The translations under genes and the position numbers were made by a program. A DNA stretch of 58,450 bases from Mycolicibacterium porcinum (GTDB lineage: Bacteria > Actinomycetota > Actinomycetes > Mycobacteriales > Mycobacteriaceae), in assembly GCA_001942045.1 (NCBI GenBank), contig MSTD01000039.1:1-58450 (forward strand), given 5' to 3'. Under the pieces are notes generated by a model. That model had not been told where the DNA came from, did no database searches, and saw only the letters and a list, made by a program, of their open reading frames with translations. Each line of letters opens with the position of its first letter. Positions within the stretch are counted from its first letter, which is position 1. Of the stretch, positions 44,467-53,185 are shown one piece after another.

Positions 44467-45048
44467 ATGGCGCCTCCGCGGAAGCATGAAACTGACGCGA
44501 TCTTGGATGCGACGCGGGCGTTGGTGCTCGCCGAAGGGCCAAGGGCGGCAAGCGTTGCGGCGATTGCCAAGGTCAGCGGGGCTCCGGCCGGCACGCTGTA
44601 TCACCGGTTCGGCAATCGCAATGGGGTGCTGACGGCGGCTTGGCTGCGGGCGCTGGAGAGGTTTCAATCCCGCGCGATGGCGGCGACGGGGGAGGACGCC
44701 GTGGCGGGTGCGGTGGCGATGGGTGTCGCTGCCGTCGACTTCGCGCGTTCAGTTCCCGACGATGCCCGCCTGCTGCTGACCATCCGGCCCAGTGACCTGC
44801 TCGACGGTGCTCCCGATGCCGAGTTCACCGCGACGCTGGCGGAGATGAACGCCCCGTTGGTGGAACGGTTGCGCGAGCTGGCTCGAGGAATTCTCGGGGA
44901 TGACGACCCACGCTCGATGGACGCGATGTCGCGCGCCGTCGTCGACCTGCCCTATGCCGTGGTGCGCCGCCACGCCAATGACGCCGAGCTGCCGGCCTGG
45001 ATGGAGGAAGACCTGGCCGACGCGATCCGGAGGTTGTTGGTTCGGTGA
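44467..45048 (+). CDS. TetR-family regulator
   Basis: This 193-residue TetR protein has a helix-turn-helix at about residues 24-55 (SVAAIAKVSGAPAGTLYHRFGNRNGVL) and a helical ligand domain. It is divergent from the two SRPBCC genes with a gap of just 21 bases, so its operator must overlap the start regions of one or both genes. Local repression of the SRPBCC pair is likely. Downstream lies structured repeat copy C. Confidence 0.85.
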   Translation: MAPPRKHETDAILDATRALVLAEGPRAASVAAIAKVSGAPAGTLYHRFGNRNGVLTAAWLRALERFQSRAMAATGEDAVAGAVAMGVAAVDFARSVPDDARLLLTIRPSDLLDGAPDAEFTATLAEMNAPLVERLRELARGILGDDDPRSMDAMSRAVVDLPYAVVRRHANDAELPAWMEEDLADAIRRLLVR

Positions 45049-45059
45049 CTTGCCTTCGC

Positions 45060-45152
45060 CCTGGTGATGTCCTGTGCCAGACCCTGTGACGAACGTGCAG
45101 GCTTTTCCGATGATTTCGCGATTTCGTCGGAAGAAGCTGCACGCTCGTCACA
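45060..45152. repeat. Structured intergenic repeat, copy C
   Basis: Small hairpin CTGG...CCAG (45061-45080), then after 4 bases a 68-bp imperfect palindrome (45085-45152; arms TGTGACGAACGTGCAG / CTGCACGCTCGTCACA). It has the same two-hairpin layout and the same 68-bp length as copies A and B, but changed stem bases that keep the pairing. It lies between the convergent TetR and EspC-like genes. Confidence 0.85.
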
Positions 45153-45200
45153 GTGCGCCGTAACGGACACGACCCGGTTAGGGTTTGGACGCCGACACTC

Positions 45201-45518
45201 TCAGCGCGGGGGCATCTGGCCGTCGATATTGCTGCCCCCGTGGTGGTCGGTGTTGACGTAGTCGGTGGCCGCAGCCCTGAGTTTGACCGCGAGGTCGGTC
45301 GAGATCAGGTGCATCTTCCCGGCCGCTTCGCGACGCGATGCTTCTGCCGACTGCAGCGCCATCGCGGTTGCAAAGCACACCAGACCGTGGCTTTGGAAGA
45401 CATGGGCCGATGCGCCGTCGGGCGCCGATTTGGCCATTTCGATCTGGGATGCCGCTTTTTCTTGCGGCACCGACTTCAAGCGGATGTCTTCGGATACTTT
45501 CAGGGCGGGTTGTGTCAT
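45201..45518 (-). CDS. EspC-like type VII secretion substrate
   Basis: This 105-residue protein resembles M. tuberculosis EspC (103 residues). The middle reads SHGLVCFATAMALQSAEASRREAAGKMHLISTDLAVKLRAAATDYVNTD, with the same spacing as EspC from its HGPYC segment to YSEAD. The YxxxD export signal of type VII substrates is present as YVNTD. It lies 33 bases after the EspA-like gene, the usual espA-espC order. Lower GC than the surroundings. No ESX secretion machinery is in the window, so it would depend on one elsewhere. Confidence 0.65.
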   Translation of the reverse strand: MTQPALKVSEDIRLKSVPQEKAASQIEMAKSAPDGASAHVFQSHGLVCFATAMALQSAEASRREAAGKMHLISTDLAVKLRAAATDYVNTDHHGGSNIDGQMPPR

Positions 45519-45551
45519 GTTGGTGCCTCACGTGTCGGCGACAGAATGAAA

Positions 45552-46301
45552 TCATCTCGGTGGCGGGGGACCAAAGCCGCCACCGGGGATTTCGGCTGTG
45601 GATGTCAATGCGTCGTAGTCATGCGTAACTTTGTCGATCTGAGCTGCGTTCGCTTTGCCTTCGTGGAACGTGTTCTCTACTCGGTCCATTGCGAACGGTA
45701 CGGTTGCCATTACTGACGCAGCTTCGAAAGCTAAGGACGCGGCCGGTCCGCCAGGTCCCCAGAACTTTAATGCGATCGCTGCTGGAATGCATAGGGCGAG
45801 CGCCGTCTGGCGTTTCGATACAAAGTCGCGTGCTTTTTGGACCTGGTCGGCCTCTGTGGAGAGCACCGCTTGGATCGCACGGTCGTAACTTGCCATATTG
45901 CTCGCACGGTCTTGCTGTTCGGTAGTCCGTGCACCGTAAGCATCCGATGCATCGCCCTGCCAGTCAGGCGGTGGCGCAGCGGTGCCAAGTGTCTGATGGG
46001 CGCCGTCGAATTGATCGGCACCTCGGCCGAATCGTTCGCCGTCTTCCGGCCTGCCAAAACCCAGCGTATTGCTTGCGATTGTCAGCATGATCAAGCCGCC
46101 GTTGATGATCGGCGTACTTGCGGCAGCGGCATACTTGGCCGGGCCGACTGACGCGAGGGTTTGCATTATTCCGGTGAAGTCGCTGGCAATGCCAGCCATC
46201 GACCACGGAACGCTGGAACTCGCCCCGGCGACGTGATCAGCGGCGCCGCCAACGTAGTTACCACCCATGTAGACCGCATTCACGATATTCAAGGTGCCCA
46301 T
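45552..46301 (-). CDS. EspA-like type VII secretion-associated protein
   Basis: This 249-residue protein has a Gly/Ala-rich N-terminal part, a hydrophobic segment near residues 60-80 (IINGGLIMLTIASNTLGFG), a W-x-G motif (DWQGDASDAYGARTTEQQDRASNM) and a second hydrophobic stretch near 180-205 (LALCIPAAIALKFWGPGG). The tail is Pro-rich. The WxG followed by a helical region is shared by EspA/EspE-type ESX substrates. It stands upstream of the EspC-like gene. The ATG at 46301 is chosen; the frame is open 39 codons earlier. The base composition is clearly lower in GC (about 53% in sampled lines against about 70% for core genes). Confidence 0.6.
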   Translation of the reverse strand: MGTLNIVNAVYMGGNYVGGAADHVAGASSSVPWSMAGIASDFTGIMQTLASVGPAKYAAAASTPIINGGLIMLTIASNTLGFGRPEDGERFGRGADQFDGAHQTLGTAAPPPDWQGDASDAYGARTTEQQDRASNMASYDRAIQAVLSTEADQVQKARDFVSKRQTALALCIPAAIALKFWGPGGPAASLAFEAASVMATVPFAMDRVENTFHEGKANAAQIDKVTHDYDALTSTAEIPGGGFGPPPPR

Positions 46302-46439
46302 GGGATGTTCCGTTTCGCTGATGGCGCCGTGGACCGTGCCCCAACGCCGTGATCGACGGGTTAGCTCGGAAGACTCTAACACCGCGACTTTGCCCTGGAA
46401 CGCACCAAAAATGTGCATCGAGCACGACGCCTGGTCCGA

Positions 46440-47186
46440 TCAGCGCTTGGCGTTTGGGCTTCCACCTGTCTGCATCGCGTGGATCCGGTCGAGCGCGCGT
46501 CCGTCGGTGAGCTCGTCGCGTTTTTCAGGGTGGTGCCAGTAGAACCGCATCAACTCGATGAGGGCAGTGCCTTTCGGGGTGTAGCTGCCCGGCGAGTCCA
46601 TCGTGAGTATCGAACCGTCCTGCATGGTGATGACCATGGGGGGCCAGAAGCGTTCCTCGGTGGGGAGCTTGTCTGTCACCGAGGCAATGTCGTCCCACTC
46701 TCCTGAGTTCAAACAACCAAGGTTGACAAACTTGAACTTCTCCGCAGTGAGCAGCATGTAGCTCGTACCCCCTTGCCGCTTGAATACGAACCAGAACCAT
46801 CCGGCAACCAGTCCGGTGGCGCCGAAGGCGATGGGGAAGATTTGGCCGACTCCCTCGGGTAGTGGTAGGTAGAGCCAGCCACACATCCATGCGATCACCA
46901 TCGATAAACCGGATAGTGCTAGGGCGGCGTTAGACCTCCGCTGACTCGCCTCTACGCGGCTGTCCGGGCGTAATACCGTGCCCAAATCGTTGAGTTTCGC
47001 GTCGATCGCCGCATTTTTCGATCTCGCCAACTGGGTAGCGATCAACAGCCAGGTAAGAACAAATCCAAGCGCGATCACGGCGGTGATGAACTGTAGGTGT
47101 CTGATTGCGTTGAATGCCCAAATGCCACATACCACCGCGAGAATGACATTGAGCGTGATGCCGAATCGTCTGCTGAAATTTTCCAT
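46440..47186 (-). CDS. Membrane protein upstream of the EspA/EspC-like pair
   Basis: This 248-residue protein has about four helices (9-25, 32-50, 89-107, 115-134), followed by a soluble beta-rich domain (SYMLLTAEKFKFVNLGCLNSGEWDDIASVT) that looks like a small PH-like domain. I do not recognise a named family. It shares the low GC and direction of the EspA/EspC-like genes 138 bases downstream and may belong to the same transferred segment. It is divergent from an SRPBCC gene by 45 bases. Confidence 0.6.
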   Translation of the reverse strand: MENFSRRFGITLNVILAVVCGIWAFNAIRHLQFITAVIALGFVLTWLLIATQLARSKNAAIDAKLNDLGTVLRPDSRVEASQRRSNAALALSGLSMVIAWMCGWLYLPLPEGVGQIFPIAFGATGLVAGWFWFVFKRQGGTSYMLLTAEKFKFVNLGCLNSGEWDDIASVTDKLPTEERFWPPMVITMQDGSILTMDSPGSYTPKGTALIELMRFYWHHPEKRDELTDGRALDRIHAMQTGGSPNAKR

Positions 47187-47231
47187 CTCGCCCCTCGTCC
47201 GCCCCGATCATGTGTGGGTATGGTCTGGCCT

Positions 47232-47684
47232 ATGGATGATACGGCCGACGCCTCCCGGGTTGTCGCGGCCAGTCGCGAGATTGCCGCGCCCGCAGAGGTC
47301 ATCTTTGAGCTGATCGCCGACCCTTCACAGCAGCCTCGTTGGGATGGCAATGAGAACCTGGCCAAGGCGTCGCCCGGGCAGCGGGTCCGTGCGGTCGGGG
47401 ATGTGTTCGTCATGACGATCAGCCAGGGCGGAGACCGCGAGAACCACGTCGAGGAGTTCGAAGAGGGTCGGCGTATCGCCTGGCGGCCGTCCGAAGTTGG
47501 TAAAGAGCCGCCAGGGCACCTGTGGCGCTGGGAGCTGAAACCGTTGGGCGACAATCGAACCCTCGTCACCCACACCTATGACTGGTCGCAGCTCACGGAT
47601 GAGAAGCGGTTGGTCCGCGCACGCGCGACCACCGCGGACAAGCTACAGGGGTCGATTGATCGGTTGGCGGCGATCGCTGAGTAG
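47232..47684 (+). CDS. SRPBCC / polyketide-cyclase-like protein
   Basis: This 150-residue START-like protein has ASREIAAPAEVIFELIADPSQQPRWDGN at the N-terminus, VGDVFVMTI and HVEEFEEGRRIAWRP strands, and a C-terminal helix (TTADKLQGSIDRLAAIAE). It binds a small hydrophobic ligand by family. The ATG at 47232 is chosen; TATGGT at 47218-47223 is a plausible -10 box giving a leaderless or near-leaderless message. It is the last gene before the inverted-repeat element. Confidence 0.78.
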   Translation: MDDTADASRVVAASREIAAPAEVIFELIADPSQQPRWDGNENLAKASPGQRVRAVGDVFVMTISQGGDRENHVEEFEEGRRIAWRPSEVGKEPPGHLWRWELKPLGDNRTLVTHTYDWSQLTDEKRLVRARATTADKLQGSIDRLAAIAE

Positions 47685-47736
47685 CTATCAGCCACACCTG
47701 TCTCAGCAATCACGGCGCAGCGAGCGGGTGTCGTTG

Positions 47737-48028
47737 TGCCCGCCTGTTAGCGACAATCGAGCGACAATCGCCACATGCGTATCGTGAGCACCGTTGGTCG
47801 CTCGCCAGGTGTGAACTTGCGCCTCTCTAATGCAAATCAGCCACGTACGTAACGGATTTCGGGTTGCCCACTTACGAGCGACTGTGTCGCTGATATGCGG
47901 GCACTGGACTGGTGGTGCTGCCGGGGTCTCAGATGTACAGGAGTCGGGTGTGACCGGCAGTTGTGAGGGCGGTGTTGCACAGGTGGCTGAGGAGGCGATA
48001 TCGCTCGATTGTCGCGCATAGGCGGGCA
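47737..48028. mobile_element. Candidate MITE-like element with approximately 35-bp inverted ends
   Basis: The ends (47737-47772 and 47994-48028) are inverted copies: TGCCCGCCT, 4 variable bases, then an exact 15-bp GCGACAATCGAGCGA, and a shared ATCGCC after a 1-base gap. The 221 bases between hold no convincing gene. It fills most of the 467-base gap (47685-48151) at the right border of the accessory block. I found no clear target duplication, so mobility is unproven. Confidence 0.45.
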
Positions 48029-48151
48029 GCGCGAGTCGTTTCCGCGGAGCCGTGCCGGTGGGGCTGGTGTGACTCGCGCACGGATACTGGCCAGGTCGGA
48101 CAGTGCGAGAGTGCCTAGTCTGGCAGGGCCACTCACGGCCGGCCAGCCAAC

Positions 48152-50365
48152 TCACCGCCCGGCGGCGAACTCCCGCAACGATTCCACCTGCGCCGCATCC
48201 AGCGACGGCCGCACGGTCTCACGCGCTTTGGCCACATCAGCGGCAGTCACATCGGCGGCATCGATCGACCGGCGCATCGCCGTCAACGCGGCCTCGCGCA
48301 GCAGCGCCACACAATCGGCCGCGCTGTAGCCGTCCAACTCAGCGGCCAGGCCGTCGAGATCGACGTCGGAGGCCAGCGGAATGGATTTTCCTGCGGTACG
48401 GAGGATTTCGCGACGCGCATCGGCATCGGGCGGCTCGACGAACACCAGCTTCTCCAACCGGCCCGGCCGGAGCAGTGCGGGGTCGATGAGGTCGGGGCGG
48501 TTGGTCGCCCCCAGCACGACGACGTCGTTCATGGGTTCGATGCCGTCGAGCTCGGTCAGCAGGGACGCCACCACGCGATCGGTCACGCCGGAATCGAAGC
48601 TCTGTCCGCGTCGCGGGGCCAGCGCGTCGATCTCGTCGAGGAACACCAGTGACGGCGCCGAGTCGCGGGCTCGGGCGAACAGCTCGCGCACCGCTTTCTC
48701 GGAAGAGCCGACCCATTTGTCCATCAGCTCAGCACCTTTGACGGCATGTACGGAAAGTCGTCCCGAACTGGCCAGGGCCCGCACCAGGAAGGTCTTGCCG
48801 CACCCGGGTGGGCCGTACAGCAACACACCGCGCGGTGGCTGCACGCCGAGCCGCTGGAACGTATCGGGGTGCTGCAACGGCCACAACACCGCTTCGGTCA
48901 GCGCTTGTTTGGTCTCGACCATGTCGCCGACATCGTCGAGGGTCACCGAGCCGACCGACACCTCCTCGGCGGCCGACCTCGATAAGGGCCGGATCACGGT
49001 CAGGGCCCCGGTCAGATCCTCCTGCCACAACACCGGCTCATTACCGTCGGCACTGGCCCGCGACGCGGCCCGCAGGGCACCTTCGCGGACCAGGGCGGCC
49101 AGGTCGGCCACCACGAAACCTGGTGTGCGGTCTGCGATCTGGCCCAGATCCAGCTCGGCCGCCGGAACGCCGCGCAGCAGCACCTCCAGCAGGGCCTTGC
49201 GGGTGGCGGCATCGGGCAGGGTAAGGGCGAGCTCGCGGTCACACAGATCCGGCGCCCGAAGCCGGGAGTCCACGCCGATGGGCACCGCCGACGTGGCGAT
49301 GAATGCCACGCCGCGGGTGGCCACGGCCTCCCGAAGTTCAGCGATGATCAGGGCCGCCACCGGTTCAGGGGTGCGGTCAGCGGCAGTCGCCGGTAACAAG
49401 GCGTCGACGTCGGAGATCAGCAGCACCCCACCGCCGTCGCGCACCGAGGCCACCGCGTCGGACACCCGGCTCAACCGGTCGTCGGCGGCAAGCGCCCCCA
49501 CTTCCGGACCGTCGAGTTCCACCAACCGTCGCTCGGCACACACCGTGCGCACCATGGTGGCCTTGCCGACGCCGGCCGGCCCCGTGACCAGGACACCGAG
49601 ATTCGGTGTGGCGCCAAGGGTTTCGAGGAGCTGAGGCTCATCGAGGGAAAGCTTGAGCCATTCGGTCAGCTTCCCGGCCTGGGTATGGGAGCCCTTGAGG
49701 TCGTCGAAGCTCACCGCCGGCTCGGCCCGTGCGGGGCTGATCGTATGGGCGCCAGTGGAGTCCGACGTGCTCGGCTCGAGCCCGGATCCCCACGACACCA
49801 CCGAATTGGGTTGAATGCTCACGGGTCCGGCCGGATCGACGCCGGTCACCGTGAGCAGCTCGGAGGTCCAGGTGATGCCCACCGACGACGCCAGCGCTGC
49901 GGTGGCGGCCGACGTCGAGGTGCCCGGCCCGAGATCGCGGGGCAGCAACGACACCGTGTCGCCGACCGTCATCACCTTGCCCAGCAGGGCTTGCCGCAGC
50001 GTCGCCGACGAGATCGAGTCGGTTGCCAGCTTGGAACCGGAAACGGTCACCGCCCTGGCGCCGTACACCGTCACCGGCGCCACGATCACCGTGGCGGTTT
50101 CCCGTACCCCGGCGTTGGACAACGTGACGTCGTCGAGCAGGGCGGTTCCGGTCGGGGTGCCACTGGGCGCGACGCCGACGACGGCGGCGGTGGTGCGAGA
50201 ACCCGTCAACGAGACCGCGTCCCATTCGCGGAGTCCCAGCGCGGCGATCGCCTCCGGGTGCAGGCGGACCACCCCGCGACGGGAGTCGAGTGCGGAGGTG
50301 TTGAGCCGGGCGGTCAGGCGCAGATGCCCGAGCGCATGATCCTCATCAACCTCGAGCTGCGACAT
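48152..50365 (-). CDS. CDC48/p97-like AAA+ ATPase (Rv0435c-like)
   Basis: This 737-residue protein has an N-terminal double-psi barrel domain of the CDC48 type (residues about 1-180) and two AAA+ modules. The first Walker A is GPAGVGKAT (about residue 256), with Walker B GVLLISDVDAL. The second Walker A is GPPGCGKTF (about residue 515), with Walker B SLVFLDEIDALAPRRG and an arginine-finger region GATNRPDLIDPALLRPGR. In D1 the Walker A Lys is followed by Ala, and D1 looks less conserved than D2. It probably unfolds or remodels proteins with ATP. It starts one base after the pssA stop, so it is part of the SDR-moeA-psd-pssA chain, as in M. tuberculosis. Confidence 0.9.
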   Translation of the reverse strand: MSQLEVDEDHALGHLRLTARLNTSALDSRRGVVRLHPEAIAALGLREWDAVSLTGSRTTAAVVGVAPSGTPTGTALLDDVTLSNAGVRETATVIVAPVTVYGARAVTVSGSKLATDSISSATLRQALLGKVMTVGDTVSLLPRDLGPGTSTSAATAALASSVGITWTSELLTVTGVDPAGPVSIQPNSVVSWGSGLEPSTSDSTGAHTISPARAEPAVSFDDLKGSHTQAGKLTEWLKLSLDEPQLLETLGATPNLGVLVTGPAGVGKATMVRTVCAERRLVELDGPEVGALAADDRLSRVSDAVASVRDGGGVLLISDVDALLPATAADRTPEPVAALIIAELREAVATRGVAFIATSAVPIGVDSRLRAPDLCDRELALTLPDAATRKALLEVLLRGVPAAELDLGQIADRTPGFVVADLAALVREGALRAASRASADGNEPVLWQEDLTGALTVIRPLSRSAAEEVSVGSVTLDDVGDMVETKQALTEAVLWPLQHPDTFQRLGVQPPRGVLLYGPPGCGKTFLVRALASSGRLSVHAVKGAELMDKWVGSSEKAVRELFARARDSAPSLVFLDEIDALAPRRGQSFDSGVTDRVVASLLTELDGIEPMNDVVVLGATNRPDLIDPALLRPGRLEKLVFVEPPDADARREILRTAGKSIPLASDVDLDGLAAELDGYSAADCVALLREAALTAMRRSIDAADVTAADVAKARETVRPSLDAAQVESLREFAAGR

Positions 50366-50366
50366 G

Positions 50367-51248
50367 TCAGCGGCCCGGCTTCCGCAGCCCCAGCCGCGCC
50401 ATCGACCGCCGGTGCGGCTGGGCCCGGCGAATCGCACGCCGCGTCGCACGGCGCTGTTGCGGTTTGTCGTCCCACGATTCGGGGTGGCTGGCCACCCACT
50501 TCTTGGTGCGGACCGCGAACGGAATGTGAATCACGTAGGCCACGATGATCACCATGATGACGATGTAGCCGTAGAACACGGACGCTGCCACGCCGATCGC
50601 GACCAGTGCCAGCAGGGGCGCCACCATGTTCGGGGGCACCGAGAAGGTGTGGATCTTGCGCATCGGAATCCGGCTGACCACCAGCAGCGAGACACCGATC
50701 ATCCAGATCGACACCGCCCACTCGCTGGTCCACCAGCCCTCGCCGAACTGCATCTTGGCGGCCAGCAGGCCGATCGCTCCGATGGCACCCGCCGGGGCGG
50801 GCATCCCGACGAAGTACTCCTTCTCGTACGCGGGCTGATCCACGTCGAGCAGCGCGTTGAACCGGGCGAGCCGCAACACGATGCACACCGCGTACAGCAG
50901 CACCACGATCCACCCGATCCGCGACTGCGAGAGCAGCGTGCCGTAGACGATGAATGCCGGTGCCACACCGAAATTCACCGCGTCGGCCAGCGAGTCGATC
51001 TCCTCGCCCATCTTCGAGGTGGCGTTGAGCATCCGGGCCACCCGGCCGTCGAGCGCATCGAGGATCGCCGCGACCGCCAGAAACGCCATGGACTCGGTGG
51101 GCCGGCCGTCGAGCGCCATCTTGACTGCCGACAAGCCCAGGCAGATCGCGGCCACCGTCATCGCACTCGGCAGCATCCGCACGGAGAACGGCGGCGGCTT
51201 CATGCGGCCCTTGATCAACGACGGGGGCCTCATGCGCGGCTTGATCAT
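50367..51248 (-). CDS. pssA: CDP-diacylglycerol-serine O-phosphatidyltransferase
   Basis: This 293-residue membrane enzyme makes phosphatidylserine from CDP-diacylglycerol and serine. The CDP-alcohol phosphotransferase motif D-x2-DG-x2-AR-x8-G-x3-D-x3-D is intact at residues 64-89 (start DALDGRVAR). About eight helices. The N-terminus has an imperfect 10-residue duplication ([10 protein letters not shown] / [10 protein letters not shown]). The ATG at 51248 overlaps the psd stop by 4 nt. Works with Psd in phosphatidylethanolamine synthesis. Confidence 0.94.
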   Translation of the reverse strand: MIKPRMRPPSLIKGRMKPPPFSVRMLPSAMTVAAICLGLSAVKMALDGRPTESMAFLAVAAILDALDGRVARMLNATSKMGEEIDSLADAVNFGVAPAFIVYGTLLSQSRIGWIVVLLYAVCIVLRLARFNALLDVDQPAYEKEYFVGMPAPAGAIGAIGLLAAKMQFGEGWWTSEWAVSIWMIGVSLLVVSRIPMRKIHTFSVPPNMVAPLLALVAIGVAASVFYGYIVIMVIIVAYVIHIPFAVRTKKWVASHPESWDDKPQQRRATRRAIRRAQPHRRSMARLGLRKPGR

Positions 51249-51943
51249 GGCAACTCCGCCAGGACGGTTTCTCCGGCCAGCGTCCGCTGGCCCCGGGTGA
51301 CGAGCAATTTCGAACCAGCGGGCAGATACGTGTCCAGCCGGGAGCCGAACCGGATCAACCCGTAGGTCTCGCCGATGTCGAGCTTGTCGCCGACGTGCGC
51401 GTTGCACACGATGCGCCGCGCGATGAGCCCGGCGATCTGCACGGCGATCACCTCGGCGCCTTCGGGGGTGCGGATGACGACGCTGTTGCGTTCGTTGTGC
51501 TCACTCGCCGCCTCGAGCTCAGCCGAGTGGAAGCGTCCGGGACGGTGCTGTACGGCCACCACGTCACCGCCGATCGGGGCTCGTTGCACATGTGCGTCGA
51601 GCACCGACAGGAAGATGCTGATCCGTGGCCGCGGCGTCGCGGGCAGGCCCAGCTCAGCCGGCGGAACCGCGTCCTCGATCAGGCAAACCAGCCCGTCGGC
51701 CGGGGCGACCACCACGCCGGGGCGCGTTGGGGCCACCCGGGGCGGGTGGCGGAAGAACGCCGCGTTCGCCCCAGCGGCCAGCAGGCCGGCCCGGCGCAGC
51801 CAGCGGTGCTTGCGGCCCAGAGCCGCTACGGCGAGGCTGGCGCCGACGAACGGGAGGCCCGCCGAGTGCATCGGCGGAACACTGGATCGCACCAGGGCCA
51901 CAAGGCGTTCTGGTCCGGACTGGAGGTCGGGGCGTCTGGCCAT
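51245..51943 (-). CDS. psd: Phosphatidylserine decarboxylase
   Basis: This 232-residue proenzyme turns phosphatidylserine into phosphatidylethanolamine. It self-cleaves at a Gly-Ser bond, visible at Gly200-Ser201 (RFGSRLD), making a pyruvoyl group. Other marks are PADGLVC near residue 81, [13 protein letters not shown] near 111-123 and HNERNSV near 149. The length suits the short bacterial type, as in M. tuberculosis. It overlaps pssA by 4 nt and is 48 bases after moeA. Confidence 0.94.
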   Translation of the reverse strand: MARRPDLQSGPERLVALVRSSVPPMHSAGLPFVGASLAVAALGRKHRWLRRAGLLAAGANAAFFRHPPRVAPTRPGVVVAPADGLVCLIEDAVPPAELGLPATPRPRISIFLSVLDAHVQRAPIGGDVVAVQHRPGRFHSAELEAASEHNERNSVVIRTPEGAEVIAVQIAGLIARRIVCNAHVGDKLDIGETYGLIRFGSRLDTYLPAGSKLLVTRGQRTLAGETVLAELP

Positions 51944-51991
51944 CGGGAGGATTCTACGTGCGGGTGGCGTCGGGAATGTGCGTCAGGATTG

Positions 51992-53185
51992 CTAGGTCAG
52001 GTCCCAGACCGGAACCGTCGACCCGGCCGGCAGCTCGCTGATGTCCTCGGCGATCTCCAACAGGCAGTTCGCCGAGGCCAACCAGCGCAGATGATGCGAC
52101 GCCGGAGGACCGTAGCTGCTCACCGAATCCCCGGTCAGCACACCTCGCCGGAACTGCCGCTTTCCGCGCGGCGAGGTCAGATCCTCGGTCAGCCGGGCGC
52201 TGCGCCGCGGCCGGTCCGGTGCGGCGTGGCCCATCGCGGACCGCAGCGGCGACCGGACGAACACCTCGAAGGAGACCAAGGCGCTGACGGGGTTGCCGGG
52301 AAGGGTGATGATCGGGACACCGTTGACGGTGCCCGCACCCTGCGGCATGCCGGGCTGCATCGCCACCTTCACGAATTCCACCTGATCCGACAACGAGTCC
52401 TTGACGACCTCGTAGGCGCCCGCGCTGACGCCCCCGGTGGTGATGATCAGATCGGCGTCGGTGGCGTGGGCGGCCAGCGCGGCGCGGAAGGCGTCGACGT
52501 CGTCGGCCGACATCGGGGCGATGGTGGCCTGCGCGCCGGCATCGCGGACCGCCGCAGCCAGCATCACCGCATTCGACTCATAAATCTGTCCCGGCTGCAG
52601 CTCGGTGCCCGGAGCCACCAACTCGGTGCCGGTGGACATCACGATCACGCGTAGCGGCGGCAGCACGGGCAGAGTGGCCAGCCCCAGTGCCGCGGCCAGG
52701 CCGAGCGCGGAGGGGGTGATCACCTGACCGGCCTGCAGCACGGTGGTGCCCGCCGTGACGTCCTCGCCGGCCCGGCGCACGTGCTGACCGGGCCGGGCGG
52801 CCGCGCGGATCGTCACCGTGTCCGTCGCACCGTCGGTGGCCTCGACCGGAACCACCGCGGTGGCGCCCGACGGAAGCGGGGCCCCGGTCATGATGCGGTG
52901 CGCGGTACCGGGCGCCAGCGTCAGCAGATCGGTGCGGCCCGCCGGGATGTCCTCGGCGACTGGCAACCGCACCGGGGCGTCCTCGGTGGCCGATGCGACA
53001 TCGTCGGCGACGACGGCATAGCCATCCATCGCCGAGTTGTCGAAGCCGGGCAGCGACAACGGGGCCACCACGTCGGCCGCCAACACCAAACCGAGCGTGT
53101 CGTTCAACGGAAGGTCCTGCGGTGCACGGGCTTTGATCAACCCGGCGACGACCTTCTGGTGTTCTTCGACGGTCCGCATCATCAC
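51992..53185 (-). CDS. moeA: Molybdopterin molybdenumtransferase MoeA
   Basis: This 397-residue enzyme inserts molybdate into adenylated molybdopterin. Marks are the [16 protein letters not shown]-terminal motif, the [35 protein letters not shown] domain, [10 protein letters not shown] and the [11 protein letters not shown]...[16 protein letters not shown] core that binds the pterin. It matches Rv0438c (moeA2) in position. Three ATGs are adjacent at the start (53185, 53182, 53179); the first overlaps the SDR stop by 4 nt. Confidence 0.93.
   Translation of the reverse strand: MMMRTVEEHQKVVAGLIKARAPQDLPLNDTLGLVLAADVVAPLSLPGFDNSAMDGYAVVADDVASATEDAPVRLPVAEDIPAGRTDLLTLAPGTAHRIMTGAPLPSGATAVVPVEATDGATDTVTIRAAARPGQHVRRAGEDVTAGTTVLQAGQVITPSALGLAAALGLATLPVLPPLRVIVMSTGTELVAPGTELQPGQIYESNAVMLAAAVRDAGAQATIAPMSADDVDAFRAALAAHATDADLIITTGGVSAGAYEVVKDSLSDQVEFVKVAMQPGMPQGAGTVNGVPIITLPGNPVSALVSFEVFVRSPLRSAMGHAAPDRPRRSARLTEDLTSPRGKRQFRRGVLTGDSVSSYGPPASHHLRWLASANCLLEIAEDISELPAGSTVPVWDLT

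Noticed and set aside
47703..48155. 150-codon minus-strand frame in the inverted-repeat region
   Set aside because: It runs through both inverted ends, has no ribosome site or family resemblance, and is rich in Thr/Pro/Ser of repeat origin; treated as non-coding.
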